A DNA stretch of 64,000 nucleotides from Tetrastigma voinierianum. Lineage: Eukaryota > Streptophyta > Magnoliopsida > Vitales > Vitaceae. Position 1 is the stretch's first letter. Each line of letters starts with the position of its first letter. The stretch covers positions 86,455-150,454 of the forward strand of contig JAEQBH010009476.1 in NCBI GenBank assembly GCA_016808115.1, given 5' to 3'. Below the pieces are notes generated by a model. The model worked only from the letters and a program-made list of their open reading frames with translations, had not been told where the DNA came from and did not search any database. Below are positions 48,540 to 59,867 of the stretch, in pieces. Made by a program: the position numbers and the translations under genes.

Positions 48540-49329
48540 TATATATATATCACGAAACTGTAACCAGTGAGGCTATCTGGGTGATTCGTTATCATGTGCA
48601 CCGAAAGCATAGGTTAAATTCAATAAGGACAAAATGATAATAAGATTGAAAAGTGCACGATTTGTGCTTTGAATGATTTTTTTTCTCTTTCTTTACCCTA
48701 TAAATCATAGCTTAGGAATAGCAATAGATAGTAATTGATTCATGAGAATAAATATAGATATTCATATTGTATTGCATTAGTCATTGAAAATTGTACAAAA
48801 GCCTTGTTTTATAAATATTGCATCTTTCGATTTAAAATGAAATGAAGAGGGAATATAACTATATAGAACCACTAAGTATGAAAATTCTTAGCGTGTTGTT
48901 TTTATCAGCAGTATAATCTGGGAGTGAATAGGTACAAGTAAAGACACTTTCAAACATAAAATAGCAGTAAAAGCTATTGGAGAAAGTAAAGCTTCAGCGC
49001 AGCATGCATGAAATTGAATTGACTCATTTTGTATAAAGTATCTTGCAGAAAGTTAAACTCTTGATTCTATTTTGTAAATGTTTTGATATTGAAAACAGTC
49101 TAAATTTTGTAAATGATAAGTACAAATGTAGGGTTATCAAATGATGGCCCCTTCATAAAATGTTTAGTTTCATAAAAATGTTTAATGTATATTTCGTATC
49201 CCAATGAGTATTTGAAATACGTTTGGTATTGAAAATGTGGTTCACATTTATGTGAATTTTTGTATTTGGATTGGAAATGAAAGTGAGGACCGCGTTTCCC
49301 TAAATACAGTTCGGATTATTGTCAGGTTG
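46922..49329 (+). mobile_element. solo LTR E inserted in copia-1
   Basis: A 2398-bp LTR (46,927-49,324) starting TGTAACGCCCTAAAAATACC and ending GGATTATTGTCA. It is flanked by GGTTG on both sides (46,922-46,926 and 49,325-49,329), a perfect 5-bp duplication. Three modules of about 175 bp start near 47,630, 47,807 and 47,979 (atccaaattggatgatt and variants). A (TA)n run lies at about 48,506-48,552. No internal region, so it is a solo LTR. The terminal TGTAACGCCC and modular body indicate a gypsy (Tekay-like) LTR. It separates the copia-1 gag side from its 5' LTR. Confidence 0.9.
48506..48552. repeat. (TA)n microsatellite in LTR E
   Basis: Almost pure TA repeat of about 45 bases, with one cat interruption near 48,538-48,540. 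The minus-strand frame at 48,316-48,540 results from it. Confidence 0.85.
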
Positions 49330-49502
49330 AATTAGAATTGGAGGAATAATTCCTTGTGATTTTCATTGATCCATACGTGTATATATAGAAAAGGGTTAGG
49401 TTGTACAATGGGTAAGCGAGTCTAACCTTCCTATTTTTAGTCTATAAGACAAGTTTCCTAACTAGTTACAATCTATATGTAAAGTTGATATATGCTATAA
49501 CA
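49330..49502 (-). mobile_element. 5' LTR fragment of copia-1
   Basis: On the minus strand it begins TGTTATAGCATATATCAACT at 49,502 and contains a TATA-like ttctatatatacacg (about 49,389-49,375). It then reads toward ctctaattcaacc and is cut by solo LTR E; the rest resumes at 46,921. Position upstream of copia-1 gag and the promoter-like box support the call. The matching 3' LTR was not found, so the left limit is open. Confidence 0.6.
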
Positions 49503-51178
49503 ACAATAAAGTAAACGCACACACAATCCTTTATTTGGTTCGATGACCTGTCTACGTCCATGGGATTGTGCCCAGGTTTAAGGATTTCCACTTATATGAT
49601 TCAAGGTTTACAATTAGTTTTATGTGAGTGGGCTCCTCCTACGCCCCTGACCGCTTCTTAAAACCTAATCATGACTCCAAGTGGAATTCAGAATGAACTC
49701 CCTCTATTCCCTTCTCTACAACATCGCACACCTATACCCACATTACATCAATATAAGATGAAGAAAATAAAGAACATCTGTCTTACACAATGAAAGGCTT
49801 TTGCGATGCAATACCTCGATCGAGAGTATGCTTTACTTTGCACTCCTTTAGTATGTTCGGACTTCAGCCGTTCTTCTTGACTACGCTCACGATATTCGTG
49901 TCAAGAACTTCCAACGTTGTGAATTTATAGCCTTATGAATTAGTCTTGGAATTCTTGATAAGGTTAGATCATTATCCTAATAAGACTCCATATCCTACCT
50001 TCCATTTTCTATTCTTTCCTTTAAGCTATCATAGCGAAAATAGGAAACTTGTTGCTCTAGTATCCTGCCAGATAATATCTAGATTATTTCTAATTTTGGT
50101 TTGATAGCTTAAAAGTCTGGATCCTCTAAGATTTGATATTTATCCTCTTACCAAATAGATCTCAGGCTCATTGGTTACTTGCTCCACAAGATCCTTAGCC
50201 TCTAAGCTAATAAGCGCCTTCGATCCCACGTCCAGCTTGCTCCTTTAGTCGGGCGTCCGCGTTTGTCAAAATCACCTACTGCTTATAGAATTGCCTTAGT
50301 CCAGAAACTACTTCCTAGTCCTGCAGGGACTACCTCTATTTCATCAAATCTTCATGCTCCTCGATATTTGGAAGTAAATCTTCTTGTAGGGACCTTCCAA
50401 GACAAAGAGTATGGAAGAATTTTAAACCAGTTTTAAAGATTTTCATATAAATTATGAATTATCATTGCAATCTTTACTTCACCATGGAAAATATGATCGT
50501 CAAGAAATAGTGATAAATTATATTATAATAGTTGAATTGATTTGAATTATATTATTATTAAAATAGTTTTATTATACGATGACTTTGATATTCTTCACTA
50601 AAATTCCCTTTCTCTACAGTGATGAAAAAATTTCTTATCTTCTCAATAGCTTGCAAAAAAAAAAAAGAAAGAAAAGAGATTAAAGTAATAAAAATATTGA
50701 ATCTATAATAATAATTTCCAACCCCATATGTAAACATCCTCCCATAGTAGATAATGTCAAACTGGAACTTAAAAATAACCCAAATGGAGAAGGGACCTAA
50801 GTTAAGTGATTTCAGTTTTATTTGTTTTTCATAGTACTTTTCTATTGACCGACTCTCACCTTACCACATTTATATAAAGATATTTGGAAGAATTATGCTA
50901 TGGTTTATCAATATGATTCTATTTAAAAAAAAGTTTATGATGAATAGGAAACTAAGGGCAAGTTAACTCATTTAAAAATAATTCCTATTAGGTATGGGAA
51001 ACTAAGGTCAAGTTAACTTATTTAAAAATAATTCCTATTAAGTTATTACCAGTGTGGGAGACAGTTCTTGTTTCAAAAATATCATTTTTAAACGTGAGAA
51101 AACCCAAAAAAAAAAAAGAAAATTTTTAAATAACAGTTTTGATAGGTCGAAAAGAAGTAAAGTGTATTAAAAAATATA
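49503..51178. other. noncoding stretch, partly retrotransposon-like
   Basis: The phrase tttggttcgatgacctgtct followed by acgtccatggg (about 49,533-49,565) is of the kind seen in copia LTRs, so 49,503-50,400 may be an old LTR, but I found no ends. From 50,420 the sequence is AT-rich. A 50-bp tandem duplication lies at 50,948-51,047 (aactaagggcaagttaact and aactaaggtcaagttaact). No gene recognised. Confidence 0.45.
50948..51047. repeat. 50-bp tandem duplication
   Basis: Two adjacent 50-bp units starting gaaactaagg at 50,948 and 50,998, sharing caagttaact and tttaaaaataattcctatta, with only a few differences. Confidence 0.85.
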
Positions 51179-51512
51179 TATAATATGTTTGTGTATAAAA
51201 TTGAAAATATAAAAATTTAAATTGTTTATTATTTTAATTTCAATTTTTATATTTTGATTTATTATGAATGTTTTATTTCAAAATATTAAAAATATAAATT
51301 AGTAAAAAAAATTCTAAAATATAAGAAGTGTGAAGTTCTAATATTTTATTAAAATAAATTATTAAAGTATTTATATTGAAATTTTTTAAAATTTATATTT
51401 TATCTTTAGCTTAATGAAAAATAAATCAAAATTAAAAGATAAATATAAAAATTAAAATAATAGTAATTTAAAATTTTTATATTTTTAATTTATCACCCTA
51501 AACATATTATAT
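51179..51512. mobile_element. AT-rich fold-back (MITE-like) element
   Basis: Two arms of about 90 bp (51,179-51,267 and 51,421-51,512) are reverse complements with few differences, apart from a small indel. The outer ends are tataatatgttt and aaacatattata; inner blocks such as ttattattttaattt and aaattaaaataatag pair. The loop is about 150 bp. No protein is encoded. A clear target duplication was not found, so the superfamily is unknown. Confidence 0.65.
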
Positions 51513-51780
51513 GTTTCTGAACACACTTGCACACTAATAATTAATGTATTTTAAATAAACTATGATTATTTTCTTTGTGTGTCTTTTTGTGGGGTTTTTA
51601 AGGATTTTATTACCCACGTTCAAAGGTCATTTTGAAACAGAACAACCTACTCCCGTTAACTATTGGAAAAAAATAACCCAGAACAGACCATTTCATTATG
51701 GAGAATGAATGATATTCATTTGTGAGAATAGACCAGTATTCAGTCCAATGTCTACCTCGTAAAGCTTTTCCTATTGTAAG

Positions 51781-52098
51781 TGTTGTGGCATGGCTCATAT
51801 TAAGGCGGTGCCGCTTCATGCACTCTTCTCTTTTGTTAGGAAGGCGAAATATCAAGTGAAGTCGCCCCTGCTGATCTGATAAGGTATATTTAGGGTATAA
51901 GTATTTTGCAATTTGGTCATATCGAGTTATTATAAATACTCTTCTATAGTAACCCCCTAGTTTGGTGATGGCAGCGTTCGACCGTTGTCCTGTGGATGCA
52001 GGCACACTCTAGAACTCACGTAAAATGCGTAATGTTTTCTTCTTATTTTTCGCTTTTAGATCCATATTATCATCACCATTCCCGCTTTTCAATTTTCA
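51781..52098 (+). repeat. 5' LTR of copia-2
   Basis: Matches 56,066-56,381: both have ggcatg, ctcatattaaggc, cttcatgca, cttttgttgg/agga, ggcgaaatat, then gatataattta-like, ccgttgtcctgtgg versus cattgttccgtgg, and cgtaaaat. It is followed by cagtatcagagc (52,104-52,115), a primer site for methionine tRNA with one change from the usual tggtatcagagc. The minus-strand frame at 51,610-52,005 is a shadow of it. Confidence 0.85.
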
Positions 52099-52146
52099 AT
52101 AGCCAGTATCAGAGCATGGTATGATGGCTGCGATCTCTATCTGAAC

Positions 52147-52870
52147 ATGGTAGAGTTAAACCAGGAATCTCCAGGAACTTTCGGTGTAGCGGAGGAGGTT
52201 AAGGATGTGTTAGTGCGAGAGGTTTGGGTTAGCGTTGGTTGGAGAACCCAACCCGAAGGAATGAAGGACATGGAGTGGCAAGATTTGGAAATGAGGGTTG
52301 CGTTGACTATCAGGATGTGCTTGGCCGATGAGGTGATGTACCATGTCATGGATGAAGAATCTCTGGCAGCAATTTGGTTGAAGTTGGAGAGTTGATACAT
52401 GTCAAAATCATTAACGAATAAGCTACTTCTTAAGAAGAAGTTGTATGGTCTAGAGATGGTAGAGGGGTCAGCACTATATCAACACATAAACGTGTTTAAT
52501 CAGATCATTAGTGATTTGAATCGAGTTGATGTGAAGTTCGAAGAGGAAGACATGGCATTGATTTTACTCAATTCTCTACCCGAGTCTTTCGATAATCTGG
52601 TTACTACTGATGTGAGGAAAGAAATTTAAATTGGAGGTTCCTGGTGCTCTACTATCCTTTAATGAGGAAAAGCTATGATGGGGTTGGCAGAGATGAAGGG
52701 CTTTTTTGGCGATAAGTAACCAGGGCGTGGGGAGAAACAAGTCTCGGAGTGAGTTGATTAGAAACAAATCTCAATCCAAATTGAGGGGAATGAAGGATAT
52801 TTAGTGTTACAAGTGCGGGAAAAAGGGGCACATAAAATGAGAATGTCGGAATGGTGAAGGAACTACAAAA
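52147..52870 (+). pseudogene. copia-2 gag
   Basis: The frame at 52,147-52,395 reads RTQPEGMKDMEWQDLEMRVA then TIRMCLADEVMYHVMDEESL and AAIWLKLES. After one stop it continues SKSLTNKLLLKKKLYGLEMV, then YQHINVFNQIISDLNRVDVK and LILLNSLPESFDNLVTT. The zinc knuckle at about 52,808-52,850 is CYKCGKKGHIK, stop, EC. The content is the gag of the Tork lineage (TNT1-like). Only a few stops and shifts break it, so it is among the better preserved coding parts in the window. Confidence 0.88.
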
Positions 52871-54330
52871 CACAAGGGTTGTGAGTTTGTGAATGTAGTA
52901 GAAGAGGACTTCAGAAGGTTGTGATGGTGATAACTTGGATTTCATCCAGTCGAGATCATCTGACGGATTCTTAGATTATTGATTCAGCATGTTCTTATCA
53001 TATGATGCCCAATAAAGATTGGTTTGACACTTACAAATTAGTAAATTCTAGTTAATTTTGATGGAGTAATTGTCTTCCATACGGAGGTTATTTTGAAATA
53101 GAATACTCGGAGTTAAGTGTTTGCAGTGGTGTCATTAGAACTGTGTGATGTTAAGAACATCATTCCTAACTCGAGAAAGAATTTGATTTCATTTGGAAAT
53201 CTAAACAGTAATGGTTTTAGTTACAAATTTGCCAATGGAGTAATGAAGGTGAGCAAAGGTGTCTTGACAGTGATGAAGGGGCAAAAGCTGGTAGGGAATA
53301 TCTACAAATTGATGGGTACCATGATTGTAGGTGGAGTTGCAACTGTAGAGCTTGAGTTAGAGAGTACAACCTTGTGGCATATGCGGTTAAGGCATATGGG
53401 TGAGCGTGGGATGGTAAGAATACGTAGAAAAATATTGGAGAATTTATCAAGCATGCGGTGTTGAGTTACCGATATTGTGTTTGGAAAACAAATAAAGGTG
53501 CAGTTCAGAATAGCCACACCGCGAGACGCAAGAATTCTTGATTATGTTCATATAAACATTTGGGGGCCAATACAGACAGCATCATTGGGAGGCATTGTAT
53601 ATTTTGTGAGTTTATTGATGACTACCTCATGAAAAGAAGTTTAGATTGTGCTTCCTCCGGCACAAGTTAGAGACATTAAATAAATTAGGTTATAGAAAAG
53701 CGGTAGAAAACTGACAGGAGGAAGATAAATACCTTAGGTCAAGACTGAAGATTCATAGGGATTGGAGTAGAGGCATACAGAATAAGAGGAGGCACTTCCA
53801 CGGTCGAAGACACCATAGTAGAATGGTGTAGCAGGGAGGATGAATAGATCTATAATTGAAAGAGCTCAGTGTATCATATTGAATGGAGGGTTAGAAAAGA
53901 AGTTATGGGCAGAGGCAGTGAGTATGACATGCTACTTAATCAATAGGTCACCAAGGGCAGCATTAGATGGGAAATTTGCAGGGAAAGTGTGGACGAAATG
54001 GGAGCCAGACTACTTCGAGACAGAAGTGTGGATCATCTTAGCCTATGCACACATTCTTTGAAGAAGATCAAAGCTTGATGCTAAGTTTAGACAATGCACT
54101 TTTTTGGGATATCATAAAGGGGTAAAAGGTTTCAAATGCTGGATCACGAGGCAAAACAAGGTGGTGATCAATAGAGATGTGGTTTTTGATGAGAAAACCA
54201 TGTTGCAGAATACTCAGATGACCTTCTGACTCAGAAAAATCATTCTGATATGAGTAAATACGGGTGGAGGCTGGAGACTCATAATGCAGAGGATGATACT
54301 CAGAATGCAGAGAGAACCAGTACAAAAGAT
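52871..54330 (+). pseudogene. copia-2 protease and integrase
   Basis: The protease site IDSACSYHMMP (about 52,980-53,012) keeps the catalytic Asp. The pre-integrase region reads NSRKNLISFGNLNSNGFSYK, then VMKVSKGVLTVMKGQKLVGN and LWHMRLRHMGERGM (53,117-53,464). The integrase core begins ILDYVHINIWGPIQTASLGG (about 53,530-53,590), is then degraded or partly deleted (53,600-53,810), and resumes NGVAGRMNRSIIERAQCI and EKKLWAEAVSMTCYLINRSP (53,815-53,960). The C-terminal part has RSKLDAKFRQCTFLGYHKGV and VVINRDVVFDEKTMLQN (54,065-54,215). Multiple stops; not functional. Confidence 0.87.
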
Positions 54331-55980
54331 TAGCAACCTTATAGTATAGTCACAGGAAGAGACAAATGCTCTATCAAGTCGCCTACCAGGTATGGTTTTG
54401 AGGATTTGGTTTCTTATGCACTAATCACTAGTAGTGGGGATCCTACTAACTTTCAGGAGGCAGTACATAGCCAAGAGAAAGGTAGTTGGATGGGTGTTAT
54501 GGAGGAGGAGATGCAATATCTGCATAAGAACCAAATGTAGGAGTTGGTGGAACTTCCTAAAGGGGAGAGGGATATAGGGTGCAAGTGGTTGTACAAGAAG
54601 AAAAAAACAATTTCATAAAAGAAGGTGAAAAGTTCAAGGATTGCCTAGTAGCAAAGGGTTACTCACATAATCATGGGGTTGACTATGATGATATTTTTTC
54701 CCCCATGGTCAAACATACCTCTATCAGGACAATGTTGAGTTTGGTAGCGTATTTTGATATGGAGTTGAAGCAAATGGATGTAAAGACAACTTTCCTTCAT
54801 GGTGAGTTAGAGGAAGTATCTACTTGGTACATCGGAAGAGTTCATAACATAATAGAAACACTTAGATACATGGTGAAGTAACTATGGGTTGAGCATTCCC
54901 CGAGACAATGGTGAGATTTAACTCTATCATAAGTGCAGACCCAGCTCACAGATCAATCGCTATTGTGTTTATGTGAAGAGAGTATTGATGATGGTTCATC
55001 CATTTTAATTTGCTTTATGTGGATGATATGCTGATTGCTTAGAAAGAGTATGAGTAAGTCAACAAATTCAGATCTTGTTGAACCCAAAGAATTTGACATG
55101 AAGGATTTGGTGAAGGCTAAGAAGATTCTTGGGGATGGAGATGCGAGAGAAAGAGCTACAGGAGATTATGGTTGTCTCAGTGGCTATGTTAGGGAAGGTG
55201 TTAGAGGGTTCGGCTATGGAGAATGCAAAAACTAAGTAAGTACACCTTTTCTTGAACCATTTTCAGATTGTCTACTACACAGTGCCCAAAGACAGATGAT
55301 GATGTATAAGACATGTCAAAGATCCCATATGCAAGTGTAGTGGGGCTTGATGTATTCTATGGTTTGTACAAGATAATATTTGGCACAGGCTGTTAGTAAG
55401 GTAAGTAAGTTTCTATCGAATCCAGGAAGATCACATTAGGATGTAGTCAATTGGATCTTCGGATACTTGAGAGGGACTATAGACTATGGCATCATGTTTA
55501 GTAGACAATAGAGTGTTCCTTCAGTTGTGGGATATGGTGCTGATTATGCAAGGGATTTGGATGACAAGAGGTCTACCATAGGTTACGTTTTCACTCTTGG
55601 TAGAGGACCTAAGTCTATGGTACAGTCCCTAGTTGCATTATCTACCACTGAGTCTGAGTATATGGTAGTAGCTGAAGCTACCAAGGAAGCATTGTGGCTT
55701 GTAGGATTGGTCAAGGAGCTGGGTATTCAACAAAGTGGAGTTCAGTTTCATTTTTACAATCAAAGGGCCATCTTTTGGTAAGAAACCAGTATATCCATCA
55801 CGAGGACCAAACAAATAGATGTGAGATTTCACAAGATCAAAGGAGTTGGTCTTTTGTGGTGAGTTGTGCTTGAAGATTCGAGGACTTACGAGAATGCGTG
55901 AACATGTTGACAAAGCCTATTACCATAGAGAAGTTCAAGCCTTGTTTTGACTTGATTAACATCTCTAGATGTTAGATGAG
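54331..55980 (+). pseudogene. copia-2 reverse transcriptase and RNase H
   Basis: RT blocks: KDCLVAKGYSHNHGVDYDDI, then VKHTSIRTMLSLVAYF and KQMDVKTTFLHGELEE (54,579-54,810). The palm motif LLYVDDMLIA is intact at 55,010-55,039 but is followed at once by a stop. FDMKDLVKAKKILG is at about 55,090-55,135. RNase H includes DYARDLDDKRSTIGYVFTLG and VALSTTESEYMVVAEATKEA (55,527-55,700). The end reads NMLTKPITIEKFKPCFDLIN (about 55,901-55,960). The order protease, integrase, RT, RNase H defines Ty1/copia. Stops and shifts are frequent. Confidence 0.88.
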
Positions 55981-56065
55981 AGATGCCCCGACCTATTGCC
56001 CCTGGTTGAGACTTCAAGTCATGGTTAGTTTTCTTCAAAGAGGTGGATATTCGCCAAGGTGGAGA

Positions 56066-56381
56066 TGGTTATGGCATGTAGCTCATATTAAGGCATTTGC
56101 CCTTCATGCATAACCACTTTTGTTGGGAAGGGGGCGAAATATTAGGTTGGAGTGCGCCGTTGTCTGATGCGATATATTTAGAATTATGGAATTATTTTTG
56201 TAAATTTTGAATTCATATCTGGGTTGGTATGAAATAAGCTACATAGCCTCTTGGTGATAATAGTGGCGATTTCAAGCCCATTGTTCCGTGGTTTAGTGAC
56301 TGCTTGCCCGAACCCGTAAAATCTTAGTCTTGTTTTCATACTCCCTATCCCTTATCATATTCTTTTGATTTCAACTTGGCA
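56066..56381 (+). repeat. 3' LTR of copia-2
   Basis: Follows a purine-rich ccaaggtggaga and begins TGGTTATGGCATG, the counterpart of TGTTGTGGCATGG in the 5' LTR. The end near ttggca is approximate. No convincing target duplication: gtaag precedes the 5' LTR, agtgg follows here. Confidence 0.75.
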
Positions 56382-57997
56382 AGTGGCATCAATTTTCTTT
56401 GTTTCTGTATGTGTTAAGGTTGGATCAAGCTAGTTCTGTATTCGAGAGTTATTGGTACAGTGATAGGTTCGAACATAGTTTCGGTTCGTCGAAGTACTAT
56501 TAAGGTGTTGTGGTGCTGCTTGTACGCCGTTTTATCCCGAGAGACAGACGTCGATTAGCACTATAGGAGACAACGAATATGTTTTAAGGAGATTGTGACT
56601 CCTCATGAGACTCAACATCCTCCATCTCTGACAAACGTTATTTTTTCCTATAATTTTCTTTTCTTTCTTTGTAATTTTTCATTTCCTTCATCATTTTGTT
56701 TAGTGTATTTTAAACAAGTTTGTAGCAGGTCTTGAAACATATTCAAAGGGAAGGAGAAAAACAAGAAGAAAGGAAGACCTGTGAATTGGAAAAAAGGAAA
56801 AGAAGGTGACTAGAAAGAGGTGAGTTAGAAGAGGAAAAAGAAATTTCATTTTCATGAAATGACGTTTAGGAAAAAAGGTGTGTTTCCTAAGGAAGGAAAA
56901 AAAATGTTTCCTTGATAAAGAATTAAAGTTGAAAGAATCTCTAAGGAAGGAAAAATTTGTTTACGCCATAGGAAAAATGATGTTTTCTTTAAACATTTAT
57001 CCTTTAGGTTTTTGTTTAAAAAAAAGATTTTTGGGAAAAAAAAAAAAGTTTGCATTTTTGGGATTGGTTGTTTTAAAAGTCAAGGAAAAAAAAAAACTTA
57101 AAATTTCTTTTCTCGCAACAAAAAATTTTTTCATAGATAATGTTTTTCTTGTTAATTTTCTTTTAAAGGCTTGTTGATCATTTTTAAAAAAAACATGTAT
57201 GTTTGTAAAGGGGAAAATTAGTTTAGTCTTTTATCAAAATCTCTTTTTGGAAAAAGGTTTTAATCAACCTTGGATAAGGGGTTTTTTTTAAGGAAAAAAC
57301 TTTTATAAAGGGGTTAAAGAAAAAGGGAAAACAAAAGTTTTTTTGGCAATGATTTGAAGTTTTCCACTTTATTCCTTCGGAGAAGGTTAAAACGGAGAGC
57401 AAACAAGTGGTTTATTGGTATATTAAAAGAAAATCCTAATATAAAAAGTACAAGAAGGATTATGAACCCATGATCTAGAATTCAATGGGGATATATGCTC
57501 TGCTGACTACATGCTTGGTTATGGATTTTCTGTGAAGAGATATATGATAACGAGATAAGCTATTAGACTAAACTACATTCACTTTGTGGGTTTCTCGAAT
57601 TCTTTTGGTTTTTGGAATTTGGAATTACGATATAGAGAAGTTACGTCTAAGGGTTTGGATCTTAGGCGGGATCGTTTATTGACCCTCAATCTTTCATAGA
57701 GCTGAATATTACTGTCTGGGAAGGTTGGATTTGTAGTCTGTGTTTTTATACTGATTTTTCTTAGGAAATATTTAGTTCTGGCGTTATTTTTCAATTATTA
57801 TGAGAATTGGTTTTGGGAATAGAGATTGACACATTTCCTACAAATTTGTAGAAAAAATGGACTAGTTATGATGTTGTTCTATTGCATTTGCCCCTAAGTG
57901 ACAACCTGTTGTAGCATAAAATTTTAATGAGTACCTACTGCTAAATCATCTATCTCTATCTCACTTGAAAAGCTAGAAGTTCAGCGGACTAAACTAA

Positions 57998-58178
57998 GGG
58001 ATATGGCAGTAGGCGGGTTTTTCGGATACCCGCCTCGCCCTCACCCTAATGGGACCAATTATGATATACATATAAACAGAGTTCTTCATAGGTTTGGGAA
58101 AATTTTGTGAGCCCTAATCGGATTTGGGGCCAGGTTTGATTAATTCTTGCCCGCCCATACAGATTGCCCCATTATAGA
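57998..58178 (+). mobile_element. possible hAT-type MITE with Gly-rich GC ends
   Basis: The left end, agggatatggcagtaggcgg followed by gtttttcggatacccgcctc, resembles non-autonomous hAT elements that start agggatggcaatggggcggg. The right end, cttgcccgcccatacagatt then gccccattatag, is a diverged inverse of it. GC content is higher than the surroundings. Terminal repeats are too worn to measure, and I saw no 8-bp duplication. Confidence 0.45.
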
Positions 58179-58497
58179 CACAAAATATGATTTCTCTTAA
58201 AGCACCTTCAATATAGATTTTTCAATCCAAGACACTCCGGATCTCACAGTTGACCATGTGAGCATCTACTCTACAGCAAGGGCATTATCAGCTTACCAAT
58301 TCAAAAAATGAAATATTTAAAGAAAGTAGATTTCAAATCATCAAAAATTGAAACCTTTTGGACATTTTAGGATAGTGAGTCGTCGAGTGAGTCTGAGGAG
58401 AAACAAATTTTCCATCTTTCTTCTCATCTTTTTAGGTTTCAGCCGAAAAATAACCCAGGTTTTTAGGGAAAAGGCATTAAAGTATGTAGGAAAATAA

Positions 58498-58548
58498 AGG
58501 GGCAGGGAGCAGGGGAGGGAAGGGGGATAGGGGTGGGAGGGAAGGGAT
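58498..58548 (+). other. potential G-quadruplex tract
   Basis: Eight runs of three to five G separated by one to six bases: ggggcagggagcagggg, then agggaagggggatagggg and tgggagggaaggg. This satisfies the usual G3+N1-7 rule twice over. It is far from any recognisable promoter. Confidence 0.7.
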
Positions 58549-58890
58549 GCTTTTGTTTCTCTCTCTGTATTTATTTCTCACACACCGTTTCACGTCTAGT
58601 AGCCAAGCATTTATTTCTCACTCCCTGCTTCATCTCCAATAGCCAACAATGTGAGAGGATCGCATTGTTAGGGTTAGAGAAAGAGGGAGAGGAGGTTTTA
58701 GGGGAGGGGAGTTGGGACGTTAGTTAGAAAAATAGGGAGATGAGGTCTTGGGAATGTATGTGGGTGGGATTGGGTCGGGGATGGAGTTTATAAATTTTTT
58801 GGCAATCTAAAGCTACTGTACAAACTTGCCACGTCTCTCCATAGGTTTATGTAGGTATAGAACTTGCACACAATAATGGGATTTGAGTTA

Positions 58891-59867
58891 GGATTATAGG
58901 TCGACTAAATCTCGAACACACCCCCATTGCCATCATAGACTAAACTTTAAAGCTGTGGCAACTTATAAGATGTTATTCCTACGCGACCACCTTGAATCTT
59001 GTGACATTTCTTGAAAGTGTCTAAGCTAAAGAAGATAAACACGATATCCAGTCATCACCTCACATGGATGATTGGTATTACATTTTCTATCTGCGAAGCT
59101 ATATATGAATGCTTTATTCAATTCTTTATCTGATGTATATTCGGATAAGAAAATGAGCCGAGGCTATAGGAATCACTAGATCGAAAATATAAAAATGAGG
59201 AAGCTGGGGCCAAGAAGTTTGTTGTGGGTCGTTTCCTTGATTACAAAATGATGAATTCAAGATTTTGTGATTAGGTCAAGTCCAGGAAACTTTGAGTAAC
59301 CTCCATGAGATACATGCCAAGGAAATGATGGCCAGAAACTTCAAGTTGTAGCTATAGAGGAAGTTGCCTTGCTTGGAAAGACTTCAAGACACCTCGAAGC
59401 ATAAGAGAAAGAGGAAATGAGCATCGAAGATCGATTAATGAGCTGCATGAAGGGCAATGGGGATCAGAAGAGGGGCACCTGATCTAGGCAGGGCCCAGAG
59501 GCTAACTTTGGAACATGGCGAGTTCCAAGTTCAGAAAGCCCCAGCTTACGAAGGGAAGTTTACATTTGGGACCAAAAGGAGAATCTCTAAAGTGAAGTTG
59601 TAAGAATCATTTAAACTACTTGACGAGTCACAAATCTTGATTGCAAAATACCCAAGAAGGAACAAACTAAGGAAGCCCAGTGGTTGATGGCATCACCAGG
59701 ATGTGTCGATATTGACCTCCACAGCGATAAATCTGAGATGAACTTGGTGGGTTTATTCTCTCCGAGAATGAGTGGGATTGACCACAGGTGCTACTTGCCA
59801 CATCATGTGCTCAGATGAGAAGATGTTCTCCACCTTTGAACCAATTGGACTAGGGAAAAAGTGTTTA
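58891..59867 (+). pseudogene. copia-3 gag and protease, left part
   Basis: Broken frames read ESLDRKYKNEEAGAKKFVVG then RFLDYKMMNS (about 59,165-59,260). ACLAWKDFKTPRSIRERGNE-like sequence lies near 59,365-59,425, and LGPKG at about 59,565-59,580. The protease region is TTGATCHIMCSDEKMFSTFE followed by PIGLGKK (59,781-59,861). This is a Ty1/copia gag with the usual order; the zinc knuckle is unrecognisable. The text stops at 59,867 in the middle of a codon block and resumes at 62,172 after solo LTR F. Confidence 0.8.

Larger units (their letters stand above)
56382..58890. other. noncoding stretch between copia-2 and copia-3
   Basis: 56,382-56,700 is unassigned. 56,700-57,380 is dense in A, T and G homopolymers (ggaaaaaa, tttttgg). 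Its open frame at 56,878-57,177 consists almost only of Lys, Leu, Phe and has no domain. 57,380-57,990 is unassigned. A possible MITE, a G-rich tract and a 41-bp duplication (tttatttctcac at about 58,570 and 58,611) follow. The 5' LTR of copia-3 should lie in 58,000-58,900, but I could not define it. Confidence 0.45.

Noticed and set aside
51610..52005. 131-residue minus-strand frame
   Set aside because: It spans the 5' LTR of copia-2 and its flank; the LTR pairing explains the sequence.
56878..57177. 99-residue Lys/Leu/Phe frame as a possible novel gene
   Set aside because: It lies in a homopolymer-dense tract, has no domain or splice context, and alternates A and T runs.
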